This document shows, in pieces, positions 54,904 to 63,825 of a stretch of DNA of 64,000 bases. The notes beneath the pieces are model-generated. The model saw only the letters and a program-made list of their open reading frames with translations. It was not told the origin of the DNA and did not search any database. Position 1 is the stretch's first letter. Every line of letters begins with the position of its first letter. The position numbers and the translations under genes are program-made. Origin of the DNA: Sphingobacterium sp. lm-10 (GTDB lineage Bacteria > Bacteroidota > Bacteroidia > Sphingobacteriales > Sphingobacteriaceae); assembly GCF_023554555.1 (NCBI RefSeq), contig NZ_JAMJWC010000001.1, positions 2,232,001-2,296,000 of the forward strand. Direction: 5' to 3'.

Positions 54904-56334
54904 ATGAAATTCACATCCATTTATCTGGTTTATAAGATCGCGGCTGTCTTTAGTTTCATTACCTTGATCAGCCTGCTTGTTTACCTTACCTATAATACCT
55001 TTATACTTAACGATCAGCAGTATCAAAACACGGAGAAGCTATTAATCAAAGAGTTTTATTCTAATGCGATTCGTAATGATAAGCTTTATCCAGGCGGACA
55101 AAACATCTTCGATGCACACATTAACCCTAAGCTAAACCTGCTGGATAGCCTGGAAAGCCACCATAAGCGAGAATTAGAAGATACAGTAGCCACGCTATTA
55201 CATAATTTAGAGTTGGATCTTAAGGCTAACAATACGATGGATAGTGTTTTCGAGCAAATCAAGACAACCTTTCAACTAGGGAACGATTGGGAATATGCCC
55301 TTGTAGTAAATCGGGTGAGAGTTAACCTAACGGGAGACCGAAAGGTGGATATTTATAGTCCGGAGCCAATCACTGCCGGAGACCGAAGTACTATCCCAAG
55401 TATGAAAGGGTTCCGTATCGGGGGCGAACTGAAGCAGCTACGTAAACAGAACGTGGTATCCGAAATCAATGTAAGCAGCACGCAAGATTTTAGCTATCAA
55501 GTATCTTTCGCACTTTTTGCAGATCGAAAAAACCGTACCATTGCCTTGCTCCAACTGATCGCTCCGGTATTTTTATTAGGAATTTTTGCGATTATTACCA
55601 TCATTTTAATTTATCTGGCTACCTACAGAAACTGGATTAGACAGAAACGTCTCGCCGACATGAAGTCGGACTTTATCAATAGCATTACGCATGAATTCAA
55701 CACGCCAATTGCCACCATACAGGTGGCGAATAAGACATTGAAATCTCAGCCGATGATACAAGAAAATAAACCATTATTGTCACTAACCGATGTTATCCAA
55801 CGGCAATCGAGCCGCTTGCAACGCTTATTTGCCCAGGTTTTAGATATCACTTCGATGAGCGGGTATGCGTTACAGAAAGAACCTACAAATATTGGGAACT
55901 TACTTCAGGAAATGGTGGATGACTATCGATTAAAAACCAGTGATTGCGCGGTGGATATCGAATTTTCTGATTTTACGAATCAAGAAAGTACTGCTATGAT
56001 GAACCCATTTTTCTTTACCACAATGATTTCTAATCTAATGGAAAATGCCGAAAAGCACAACCATAAAAACTCTAAATCTATTAAGGTCGGGCTGAGCGAT
56101 AACGGTAATTATTGGCGAATTCATTTATCAGACAATGGGGAAGGTATCGCAGATAAGGAACTAAAACTGGTGTTTCAAAAATTTTACCGTTCGGCTTCCA
56201 ACACGAAAAGTGGCCTGGGTTTGGGTTTATATTATGTGAGACAATGCGTTATCGCACATGGCTGGTCAATCGAGGTTGAAAGCGTACTCGAAGTCGGCAG
56301 TAAATTTGTCATTGATATTCCTAAAAATTCGTAA
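54904..56334 (+). CDS. membrane sensor histidine kinase
   Basis: 476 residues from the ATG at 54904. An upstream in-frame ATG (54838) would add 22 mostly hydrophobic residues; 54904 gives a cleaner basic start (MKFTSIYLVYK). TM1 about 8-32, a periplasmic sensor of about 180 residues without recognisable fold, TM2 about 223-247. HisKA has the phospho-acceptor in FINSITHEFNTPIA. HATPase_c N-box NLMENAEKHNHK, G1 DNGEGI, F-box FQKFYR, G2 GLGLGLYYV. Partner is the OmpR-type regulator 9 nt downstream. The sensed signal is unknown. Confidence 0.94.
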   Translation: MKFTSIYLVYKIAAVFSFITLISLLVYLTYNTFILNDQQYQNTEKLLIKEFYSNAIRNDKLYPGGQNIFDAHINPKLNLLDSLESHHKRELEDTVATLLHNLELDLKANNTMDSVFEQIKTTFQLGNDWEYALVVNRVRVNLTGDRKVDIYSPEPITAGDRSTIPSMKGFRIGGELKQLRKQNVVSEINVSSTQDFSYQVSFALFADRKNRTIALLQLIAPVFLLGIFAIITIILIYLATYRNWIRQKRLADMKSDFINSITHEFNTPIATIQVANKTLKSQPMIQENKPLLSLTDVIQRQSSRLQRLFAQVLDITSMSGYALQKEPTNIGNLLQEMVDDYRLKTSDCAVDIEFSDFTNQESTAMMNPFFFTTMISNLMENAEKHNHKNSKSIKVGLSDNGNYWRIHLSDNGEGIADKELKLVFQKFYRSASNTKSGLGLGLYYVRQCVIAHGWSIEVESVLEVGSKFVIDIPKNS

Positions 56335-56343
56335 TATAGAGGC

Positions 56344-57045
56344 ATGAAAACACGCATTTTGTATGTGGAGGACGAGTCGGATCTAGGGAATGTAACCAAA
56401 CAATACCTTGAAATGATGGGCTTCGAAGTAAATTGGGCTTTGGATGGAGCCTCTGCATTGAAAGCGTATGGACAGGAGCAATATGATATCAGCATCATCG
56501 ATATACAATTGCCTGATACCGATGGATTCACCTTGGCCAAGCAAATCGGACAAATTAACGAGCAAGCTCATTTTCTATTTCTCACGGCAAGAAATATGAA
56601 AGAAGATAAGATTCAAGGGCTGCAATTAGGGGCTTTTGATTATATGACCAAACCATTCGATGTAGATGAGTTGGTGTTACGCATCCGCAACTTTGTGAAT
56701 AGACAATTGCGTTACGCAAACGCTGCTCAGCAACATCCTTCGAACGAAATTTTCATCGATGATGTAAAAGTGGACTTAAAATTGCTGTCGATATCAATCG
56801 GAGACGGTTTTACGACCACACTAACCCTACGGGAGATGGAATTGTTTACGTATTTATATAAACAGCGTAATCAAATTGTGAAGCGAGAAGAGATTCTTAT
56901 ACATATCTGGGGCGACAATGATTATTTTCTAGGTCGCAGTTTGGATGTCTTTATCTCTAGATTAAGGAAAGTGTTATCTAAATCCAATAGCGTAAAGATC
57001 GAGAATGTCTATGGCGTAGGATTTAAGCTGGTATCTCCGAAATAA
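56344..57045 (+). CDS. OmpR-family response regulator
   Basis: 233 residues. Receiver domain about 1-120: acidic pair in LYVEDESD, phospho-acceptor in SIIDIQLPDTDG (Asp near 52), Thr in LFLTARN, Lys in YMTKPFD. The C-terminal winged helix (about 135-230) has LTLREMELFTYLYKQRNQIVKREEIL and GRSLDVFISRLRKVL. The regulator follows its kinase by 9 nt and precedes the SirB1-type gene by 17 nt, so all three form an operon. It is a different system from the sigma-54 regulator at the left edge. Confidence 0.95.
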   Translation: MKTRILYVEDESDLGNVTKQYLEMMGFEVNWALDGASALKAYGQEQYDISIIDIQLPDTDGFTLAKQIGQINEQAHFLFLTARNMKEDKIQGLQLGAFDYMTKPFDVDELVLRIRNFVNRQLRYANAAQQHPSNEIFIDDVKVDLKLLSISIGDGFTTTLTLREMELFTYLYKQRNQIVKREEILIHIWGDNDYFLGRSLDVFISRLRKVLSKSNSVKIENVYGVGFKLVSPK

Positions 57046-57062
57046 TCTAAACAGCACAACGC

Positions 57063-57905
57063 ATGACCAACAAAGAATTTAACGCTTTATTATCCTTGTT
57101 GGACGATCCAGATCAAGACATCTTTCAGCAAGTTGAACACAAGCTAATTACATGCGGACCGGATGTAATTCCTTTGCTCGAAGAATCTTGGGAAGAATCC
57201 TTTGACCCGCTTGCTCAATCTCGCATTGAAAACATCGTACATAAAATTCAGTTCGATGAAATTAAAAACGAACTACAGCTTTGGCAACTAAATAATAGCG
57301 ATGATCTACTCGATGGCCTGATGATTATCAATCGTTATCAGTATCCTAATATGAATGAAGATCAGGTGTACTATCAGTTAGCGGAACTGCGGAGAACAGC
57401 TTGGATGGGGATGATCTACGACATGAGTCCGGTAGAAAAGGTTAGATTTTTAAATAACATTATCTTCCGGGAATTTGGTCTATCTGGCAATACCAGTAAC
57501 TACCACGACCCACAGAATTCTTTCATCAATCAGGTATTAGAGACAAAAAAAGGTAGCCCTATATCGCTGGCTTGTATCTATGCTTTGGTTGCTCAAAAGT
57601 TGGATCTACCTATATATGGAGTAAACTTACCAAAACACTTTGTGTTGGCCTACATGGATGATTCTACGCCACAAAAAGCGTTGTTCTACATTAACGTATT
57701 TAATCGTGGGCAAATCATGAAAGAGGAAGATATACAAGCTTTTCTAAGACAGCTGAATTTGCCAATATCTGGAGAATATACACTCCCTTGCGACAATCCT
57801 GCCATTATTAAACGTGTACTCCGAAATCTGATCTCGGCGTACGAGCATATTGATAACGGCACGAAACGCAACGACATATCGCTTCTTTTAGAACTGATTC
57901 AATAA
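57063..57905 (+). CDS. SirB1-type transglutaminase-like protein
   Basis: 280 residues, cytoplasmic. An N-terminal helical repeat-like part (LDDPDQDIFQQVEHKLITCGPDVIPLLEESWEES) precedes the SirB1-type domain (about 100-240): NIIFREFGLSGNTSNYHDPQNSFINQVLETKKGSPISLACIYALVAQKLDLPIYGVNLPKHFVLAY. The Cys in the thiol-protease position (SLACIY) and His in KHFVLA are kept, so the fold's Cys-His pair is intact. Related proteins are often linked with translation or two-component operons but the activity is unproven. It follows the regulator in the same operon. Confidence 0.87.
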   Translation: MTNKEFNALLSLLDDPDQDIFQQVEHKLITCGPDVIPLLEESWEESFDPLAQSRIENIVHKIQFDEIKNELQLWQLNNSDDLLDGLMIINRYQYPNMNEDQVYYQLAELRRTAWMGMIYDMSPVEKVRFLNNIIFREFGLSGNTSNYHDPQNSFINQVLETKKGSPISLACIYALVAQKLDLPIYGVNLPKHFVLAYMDDSTPQKALFYINVFNRGQIMKEEDIQAFLRQLNLPISGEYTLPCDNPAIIKRVLRNLISAYEHIDNGTKRNDISLLLELIQ

Positions 57906-57916
57906 TAGCTCTGCGT

Positions 57917-57940
57917 AGCATATGTATGCTTTTTTATTTT
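57917..57940 (+). terminator. probable terminator after the SirB1-type gene
   Basis: A short stem AGCAT (57917-57921) / ATGCT (57926-57930) is followed by TTTTTATTTT. It lies between convergent genes with only 35 nt between stops. Confidence 0.6.
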
Positions 57941-59215
57941 TTATCTCCGACCAATTCTGGCCGATCCCCCGCTGCTTCCGTTTGTGGCTATAGTATCCAC
58001 CGGAATTGTACCACGTGCGTCAAGCGATATACTTACAGGTACTCGGTTTGGAATAGTTAAAACGCCGTCAGGTTCTACATTTCCTTCGTTGGTAATCAAG
58101 AAGCGTAGCACAACGCCGCCTACTGTACCAGAACCTGAATCTGCGACATACATGTACTTTCCTCGCTCTCGATTGTCAATGGCTATGCTTACTGCATTAG
58201 TTAATCGTGTTTGGGTTCCCGTAATAATACGGTCTGGTGCTATTTGAGCATTAGCACTATGTGTAGAGAAGTTCTCGAAAATTAAAATTCTACCTTGTCC
58301 CTGCACAGCACCCGATGCTGGTGGGGCTTCTGTTGCAACCATTAAATCTAACCGTGGAGAATAAGCCATACCTGTTAAACTTCGAGCAGTAGGAATTGTA
58401 AGAGTAAAATCGGGGTTAATTCTTCGCACGGAATCCGGACTATTTAGCAATCGATCTGGAAGATCGTTATATACTAAAACTTCACCTATCGTGGCCTGTG
58501 CATTTTCTGGCGACACGGTAGAAAAATAAATCCTGTTTCTTCGATCATTTTGCTGTATGCTGATATCATGTATAAATACAGCCCTTACCATCTTGTCTGT
58601 AAATGGAATTCGAAAATTTGGCAAAGCGGGTTGATTTCTTGCACGAGGACGTCTATATACAAATACATCAGATTGGGTAGGTCCGACTGTAGCCATTACC
58701 GACGTTGGGCTAATACCGGGTGGGTTGATAGCAGGAGGAATAGGCTGGGCGGCAGGACGGGTATTCGCTAGAAAAAGTAGATCACTACTAGGATGATAAG
58801 CTATACCCCGAACGGACGTTATCAATACATTGTTCACCTGTCCTTGCGGAGACAGGGAACCTCTCAATGTATCAATACTTAATACTTGGACGCTATTATC
58901 CGCGAAGTTAACATCAACATTTAGCCCAGATTGGAATAGCAACTGCGCATCGGGACTATAAGAAATCGCAGAGCCACCAATTGCTCCAGTACGGTAACGA
59001 AATGCGGTTGTACTGAAACCTTCTGCATCTGCAGGATCTACTATATATACATTTTCAATCACCTCCACCTCGGGATTCGTGCTAAAATTCGAAGTGGATA
59101 TATATAGTCTGCTTATCGGACGTGTTGGAGCAATTGGCTCATCATCATCTCGCAGACATCCCGCCAATGTAATTAGAACAACTCCCAGAAAAACCAACCG
59201 ACTCCAAACTTTCAT
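57941..59215 (-). CDS. predicted beta-propeller lipoprotein, function unknown
   Basis: 424 residues. Lipobox in VVLITLAGC (Cys near 20), then an acidic linker RDDDEP of the type that often marks surface export in Bacteroidota. The body has repeated strands with blade-like motifs: GGSAISYSPDAQLLFQSG, VRGIAYHPSSDLLFLANT, LTGMAYSPRLDLMVATE, AVSIAIDNRERGKYMYVADS. These resemble YncE/NHL-type propeller blades. The C-terminus is Ser/Gly-rich (NGSSGGSARIGRR). No catalytic residues are evident. Single gene; the flanking genes point in other directions. Confidence 0.75.
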   Translation of the reverse strand: MKVWSRLVFLGVVLITLAGCLRDDDEPIAPTRPISRLYISTSNFSTNPEVEVIENVYIVDPADAEGFSTTAFRYRTGAIGGSAISYSPDAQLLFQSGLNVDVNFADNSVQVLSIDTLRGSLSPQGQVNNVLITSVRGIAYHPSSDLLFLANTRPAAQPIPPAINPPGISPTSVMATVGPTQSDVFVYRRPRARNQPALPNFRIPFTDKMVRAVFIHDISIQQNDRRNRIYFSTVSPENAQATIGEVLVYNDLPDRLLNSPDSVRRINPDFTLTIPTARSLTGMAYSPRLDLMVATEAPPASGAVQGQGRILIFENFSTHSANAQIAPDRIITGTQTRLTNAVSIAIDNRERGKYMYVADSGSGTVGGVVLRFLITNEGNVEPDGVLTIPNRVPVSISLDARGTIPVDTIATNGSSGGSARIGRR

Positions 59216-59335
59216 GCTTCAAACTTTTTTAACTATTACAAATGTAAAAAATAAAGCACTACGAAATACCCACCCTTACAATTCTTAACATATTCTTTTT
59301 GAAATAAGTATCTGTCTACAATTATCACTTAACCA

Positions 59336-59367
59336 TTGGAAATGACTACCACATTTATGTACATTTG
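59336..59367 (+). promoter_or_regulatory. Bacteroidota-type promoter of the metZ-like gene, probably leaderless
   Basis: TTGG at 59336-59339 and TACATTTG at 59360-59367 are 20 nt apart, matching TTTG-N19-20-TAnnTTTG. The start codon ATG (59374) is 6 bases past the -7 box, where transcription itself should start. No methionine riboswitch-like fold was seen in 59216-59373. Confidence 0.6.
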
Positions 59368-59373
59368 CGAACT

Positions 59374-60546
59374 ATGCATAAAGACGAATCCAAAATTATC
59401 CGTAATCAGGTTCCTCGCTCCGATAAAAGGGAACATTCGGCGCCTTTGTACCTGACCTCCAGCTTTATATTTGATAGCGCAGAACAAGGACGCGCGATCT
59501 TTGCGGAAGAGGAAGAAGGTATGGTATATTCCAGGTATTCGAATCCAAACACCGATGAGTTTATTCAGAAAGTATGCATAATGGAGGAAGCAGAAGCTGG
59601 CCTGTCCTTTTCTTCTGGTATGGCCGCCGTATTTGCCTCTTTCGCAGCCTTTATTCATAGTGGAGATCATATTGTATCTAGCCGGGCAATCTTTGGATCC
59701 ACCCATCAACTATTTACGCAACTTTTCCCACGCTGGGGTGTTACCACCACCTATGTAGATGGCGTAAACCAAGAAGAGTGGGAACAAGCCATTCAAGAAA
59801 ATACAAAAATTATATTTCTGGAATCACCTTCTAATCCTGGTCTCGAGCTAGTAGACCTAGAATGGTTGGGCAAATTCAAGGAGAAATACCCACATATTTT
59901 ACTGATGATAGACAACTGCTTTGCCACACCATATTTGCAGAAACCTTTGCGGTATGGTTTTGACCTGTCTATCCATTCGGCCACCAAATACATGGACGGA
60001 CAAGGCCGCGTACTTGGCGGAGTAGCCGTTGGTAAGAAAGAACTCATAGACACTATGATGTTCTTCATTCGCCATACCGGACCATCCATGTCTCCGTTTA
60101 ACGCATGGTTGATTTCTAAAAGCTTAGATACACTGGGCTTACGCATGGACCGCCACTGTTCTAATGCACTGGCTTTGGCAGCGGCGTTGGAAAATAATCC
60201 AGAAATTGAAGATGTCAAATACCCTTTCTTGCCTTCGCACCCACAGTACGAATTGGCAAAAAAGCAAATGAAAGCAGGCGGAGGAATTGTCACCTTCGTT
60301 GTCAAAGGCGGATTCGAACGTGCGAAAAACTTCATTGATCATTTAGAAATGATCCTTTGTACCTCTAACCTGGGCGACAATCGCTCTATCGTAACACATC
60401 CTGCTTCTACAACACACTCCAAATTGTCGGAAGAAGAAAGGCTTAATCTAGGTATAAAGCCAGGCTCTATCCGCCTTTCGGTGGGTCTAGAAGACAAAGA
60501 CGATATCATCGAAGATGTCACCAACGCGTTAAACAAAACACGATAA
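59374..60546 (+). CDS. metZ: O-succinylhomoserine sulfhydrylase / cystathionine gamma-synthase-type PLP enzyme
   Basis: 390 residues from the ATG at 59374; a TTG three codons earlier is unlikely because it overlaps the promoter's -7 box. Cys/Met metabolism PLP fold: YSRYSNPNTDEF (substrate and phosphate contacts), SFSSGMAAVFASF, FLESPSNPGLELVDL, DNCFATPYLQKPL, PLP-binding Lys in SIHSATKYMDGQGR (near 205), and SIVTHPASTTHSKLS and GSIRLSVGLED near the end. It joins an activated homoserine to sulfide (or cysteine) in methionine synthesis. The GQGR after the PLP lysine favours a MetZ-type assignment, though cystathionine gamma-synthase is possible. Confidence 0.87.
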   Translation: MHKDESKIIRNQVPRSDKREHSAPLYLTSSFIFDSAEQGRAIFAEEEEGMVYSRYSNPNTDEFIQKVCIMEEAEAGLSFSSGMAAVFASFAAFIHSGDHIVSSRAIFGSTHQLFTQLFPRWGVTTTYVDGVNQEEWEQAIQENTKIIFLESPSNPGLELVDLEWLGKFKEKYPHILLMIDNCFATPYLQKPLRYGFDLSIHSATKYMDGQGRVLGGVAVGKKELIDTMMFFIRHTGPSMSPFNAWLISKSLDTLGLRMDRHCSNALALAAALENNPEIEDVKYPFLPSHPQYELAKKQMKAGGGIVTFVVKGGFERAKNFIDHLEMILCTSNLGDNRSIVTHPASTTHSKLSEEERLNLGIKPGSIRLSVGLEDKDDIIEDVTNALNKTR

Positions 60547-60567
60547 AGTAACCTTAAGATCCCAAGA

Positions 60568-60599
60568 TTTGCGGTTACGCAATTTATTCTTGACCTTTG
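60568..60599 (+). promoter_or_regulatory. Bacteroidota-type promoter of the Cys-rich protein / TonB receptor pair
   Basis: TTTG at 60568-60571 and GACCTTTG at 60592-60599 (one mismatch to TAnnTTTG) are 20 nt apart. The ATG at 60607 begins 7 bases past the box, so the transcript is probably leaderless or nearly so. Confidence 0.55.
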
Positions 60600-60606
60600 T
60601 AGATAG

Positions 60607-61059
60607 ATGATTAGAATTTTGTCCCTACTTCTATTGTGCATATACACGCTGACCAGTACAGGTGCAACGGTGTATTATCATACCTGTGGACAGAATTCGC
60701 AAATTTCACTTTCCATAAAAAAAGAGAACGTTCGTTCTTGCATTTTTTGTAGTGGTGAAGAAAAACCTTCTTCACAAGAGCGTCAACATTGCGAACAATC
60801 CGATCACTCCTGCGAGCAAAAAGATAGCTGTTGTACAGACGTCGAGGTGGAGTTAAATAATGGCGATAACCAGGCCGTTACCAATTTATTAAAGGATTTT
60901 AACACCCTTTCGCCGGCAGAATTTATTATTCCATGGATTATGGTATTTCACCATTCCTGGCTGGAAGTTCCTGAGACAGCACAGACATCTTTTTCCTCTT
61001 TAACCCCTTCGGGCACTTTCCCTAATCCTTATTTAGTACATTGTAATTTCCGTATTTGA
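60607..61059 (+). CDS. small secreted Cys/His-rich protein of a metal-linked Bacteroidota family
   Basis: 150 residues. Signal peptide IRILSLLLLCIYTLTSTGATVYYHTCG, with the HTCG mark just after. The centre is rich in Cys and His: SCIFCSGEE, HCEQSDHSCEQKDSCCTD. The pattern suggests a metal-binding periplasmic protein. I know this kind of gene only as an uncharacterised partner of TonB receptors. It is 66 nt upstream of the HMA-headed TonB receptor and likely in one transcript with it. Confidence 0.75.
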   Translation: MIRILSLLLLCIYTLTSTGATVYYHTCGQNSQISLSIKKENVRSCIFCSGEEKPSSQERQHCEQSDHSCEQKDSCCTDVEVELNNGDNQAVTNLLKDFNTLSPAEFIIPWIMVFHHSWLEVPETAQTSFSSLTPSGTFPNPYLVHCNFRI

Positions 61060-61125
61060 TTTTAGTGTAGTCTATTATTCTACCACTATTTGGTAGTGTC
61101 ATTCATCCTACATTAAAATACATTT

Positions 61126-63735
61126 ATGAAAAACATACAATATCTCTGTATCGCTATTTTCTTCACGGCGATACAATGGGCATACGCGCAAGAAGCGACC
61201 ACAACTACTTTTGATGTGGCCGGCAATTGCGGCATGTGTAAACAACGCATCGAGAAAGCTGGTAAAGACGCTGGTGCCTCACAAATCGTCTGGGATCCAA
61301 AAACCGGAAAAGCCGAAGTAACATTCGATCCAAAAAAAACTGACGTTTCGAAATTAAAAGAAGCTATTGCAGCTGCGGGACATGACACAGACGAATTCCG
61401 AGCACCAGATGCAGTCTATAATGCTCTTCACACCTGCTGCCTGTACGATCGCGTAGGAGAAGAGGGCGATGTGCACGAACATAAACCTAGTCAAGTTAAT
61501 CCGGACGATCCAGAGCATCATGATCATGACCACGAAGTACGTGGCGTAGTGGTCAACGAAACTGATAATGGCAGTCTAAAACCTATTCAGGGTGCTACTG
61601 TTTACTGGCTGGAAAATCAAGAGAAGAAGGTACAAACGGACAAAGACGGAATTTTTAAAATCATGCACGAGCAAGATTATAAGCGTTTAGTGGTTTCTCA
61701 CACAGCAATGCAAGCGGACACACTGGAAGTGACGAATATGCACGAGGTGCTTGTTGTGCAATCGAAAAATAACGTATTAAAAGAAGTAGTCGTGTCTCGT
61801 CAGCAAAAGTCAAACTACATCTCCCGGATGAACGCTACTCGCGTCGAAACATTGACTGCACGGGAACTATTTAAAGCAGCGTGCTGCGACCTAAGTGAAA
61901 GCTTTGAGACAAACGCGTCTGTAGATGTGGTAAGTAGCGATGCCGTGACGGGTAGCAAACAGATCCAAATGCTGGGTCTCAGCGGGATTTATACGCAACT
62001 CACCGTAGAGGGATTGCCAGGACCCAGAGGTTTTGCCATTCCTTTAGGCTTGAATAGTATTTCTGGTAGCTGGATTGAGTCGATCAACATCAGCAAAGGT
62101 ATTGGCTCTGTAGTAAATGGTTTTGAGAACATGGCCGGACAGATCAATGTCGAGCTCAAGAAACCAAACAATACGGATCGTCTGTATTTCAATGCCTATG
62201 GAAATAACATGGGGCGTACAGATATAAACCTCAATGTCTCGCAGCAACTAAGCGACAATTGGTCTGTGGGTTTTTTATTACATGATAATTTCATGTACAA
62301 TCGCCACATGAACTTTAGTAACAACGGTTTTCGCGACATTCCTGTCGGCAACTTATTCAGTGGTGTTAATCGTTGGCACTATCAGAATGACAATGGTGTA
62401 ATCCTACAATTTGGAGTTAAATACCTAAATGATAACCGCATAGGTGGTGAAATCGATTTTGACAAAGGTAGCGACCAATTCACGACAAACCGATATGGAT
62501 TGGGCTTTATTAATAAACGAATTGAAGGTTTTGCTAAGGTAGGCTATGTATTTCCAACAAACTTACACCGAAGCATTGGCTTGCAACTGTCGGCCAGCAA
62601 CTATGACCAGGAAAGTTTCTTTGGTTTAACAGGGTACAACAACAATCACTCATCCGGCTATGCCAACTTAATTTTTCAAGATGTGATTGGTAGCGAATCA
62701 CATAAATACAAGGTGGGAGCATCACTTCAGTACGACAAATACCGGGAAGACCTGCTGTATACCTCTCCGGGTATAACATATCAAATGGGCCGGCAAGAGC
62801 GTGTGGCCGGTGTGTTTGGAGAGTACACCTACAGCCCGGCAGATAATCTGGATGTAGTCTTGGGCTTACGCCAAGACCACAATAACCTATACGGCTGGTT
62901 TACCACGCCACGCGCAGTAGTACGCTACCAACCGGCAATGAATACAACATTGCGCTTAAGCTCTGGTCGCGGACAGCGTACCGCAAATATCTTTGCCGAA
63001 AATCTAGGGATCTTTGCATCCAGCAGAAGTATTGCTAACCTTGGTGGTATTGTCAATGGAGCGGGCGCTTATGGCCTTCGGCCAGAGGTGTCTTGGAACA
63101 CGGGACTAAGTGTAGATCAGGATTTTCAATTATTTGGCCGGGAGGCTGGCGTATCTGTGGAACTATTCCACAACAATTTCCAGAATCAGGTCGTCATCGA
63201 TTGGGAAAACCCACGCGAGGTAGCCTTCTACAACTTAGAAGGAAAATCTTTCTCTAACAGTCTTCAAACAGAGTTGCGCTTTATGCCTACACGACATTTG
63301 GAAGCGCGCTTTTCCTACCGTTATTTAGATGTACAGACAGATTATCAAACCGGGCGTTTGCAAAAACCCCTTATCGCCAAACACCGTGGGTTTATGAATT
63401 TGGGATACAATACACATGGAGGATGGTCGTTCGATTACACACTGAATGTGGTCGGACAGAAAAGGATTCCGCCAACGACTGGCAACCCTATCCAATATCA
63501 ATTAGAAGATCGCTCCAGAGCTTATGTGACGATGAATGCGCAAGTATCTAAAACATTTGGCAAGAACAAGAATTTCGATGTGTATGTTGGCGGAGAGAAT
63601 CTAAGCAATTTCTTCCAGCAAGATCCTATTCTAGCTTTTGATCAGCCTTTTGGAAGCAACTTTGACACCAATATGCTGTGGGGCCCAATAACCGGAAGAA
63701 TGTTTTACACTGGAATCCGGTATCATATAAAATAG
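61126..63735 (+). CDS. TonB-dependent receptor with N-terminal heavy-metal-associated (HMA) domain
   Basis: 869 residues. Signal peptide to AYAQ (about 21). HMA domain (about 24-92) with the metal pair in GNCGMCKQRIEK. Then NALHTCCLYDR and a His-rich linker (EHHDHDHE, about 105-140), a carboxypeptidase-regulatory-like domain (about 140-225: VRGVVVNETDNG), and a plug (about 240-350) with AACCDLSESFETN, LTVEGLPGPRG and NGFENMAGQINVELKKP. The beta-barrel runs to the end, which is the aromatic/basic TGIRYHIK. Such receptors import metal complexes with TonB energy; the Cys/His content suggests copper or another soft metal. A hairpin terminator follows. Confidence 0.92.
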   Translation: MKNIQYLCIAIFFTAIQWAYAQEATTTTFDVAGNCGMCKQRIEKAGKDAGASQIVWDPKTGKAEVTFDPKKTDVSKLKEAIAAAGHDTDEFRAPDAVYNALHTCCLYDRVGEEGDVHEHKPSQVNPDDPEHHDHDHEVRGVVVNETDNGSLKPIQGATVYWLENQEKKVQTDKDGIFKIMHEQDYKRLVVSHTAMQADTLEVTNMHEVLVVQSKNNVLKEVVVSRQQKSNYISRMNATRVETLTARELFKAACCDLSESFETNASVDVVSSDAVTGSKQIQMLGLSGIYTQLTVEGLPGPRGFAIPLGLNSISGSWIESINISKGIGSVVNGFENMAGQINVELKKPNNTDRLYFNAYGNNMGRTDINLNVSQQLSDNWSVGFLLHDNFMYNRHMNFSNNGFRDIPVGNLFSGVNRWHYQNDNGVILQFGVKYLNDNRIGGEIDFDKGSDQFTTNRYGLGFINKRIEGFAKVGYVFPTNLHRSIGLQLSASNYDQESFFGLTGYNNNHSSGYANLIFQDVIGSESHKYKVGASLQYDKYREDLLYTSPGITYQMGRQERVAGVFGEYTYSPADNLDVVLGLRQDHNNLYGWFTTPRAVVRYQPAMNTTLRLSSGRGQRTANIFAENLGIFASSRSIANLGGIVNGAGAYGLRPEVSWNTGLSVDQDFQLFGREAGVSVELFHNNFQNQVVIDWENPREVAFYNLEGKSFSNSLQTELRFMPTRHLEARFSYRYLDVQTDYQTGRLQKPLIAKHRGFMNLGYNTHGGWSFDYTLNVVGQKRIPPTTGNPIQYQLEDRSRAYVTMNAQVSKTFGKNKNFDVYVGGENLSNFFQQDPILAFDQPFGSNFDTNMLWGPITGRMFYTGIRYHIK

Positions 63736-63756
63736 CGCTGTGGTGCAATAGCAAAC

Positions 63757-63798
63757 AAAAGTCCCTGGGAAAAAGATAAATACTTCTCAGGGACTTTT
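63757..63798. terminator. bidirectional terminator between the TonB receptor and maf
   Basis: Perfect 11-bp stem AAAAGTCCCTG (63757-63767) / CAGGGACTTTT (63788-63798) with A and T runs on both sides; the two genes converge here. Confidence 0.88.
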
Positions 63799-63825
63799 TA
63801 TTTAAGCATTCTAATCGGGCAGATC

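Noticed and set aside
59216..59373. SAM riboswitch upstream of the metZ-like gene
   Set aside because: No conserved helices or SAM-type core could be read, and the promoter appears to sit directly at the start codon.
59793..60335. 180-codon minus-strand frame within the metZ-like gene
   Set aside because: Antisense to a clearly conserved PLP enzyme; no recognisable family.
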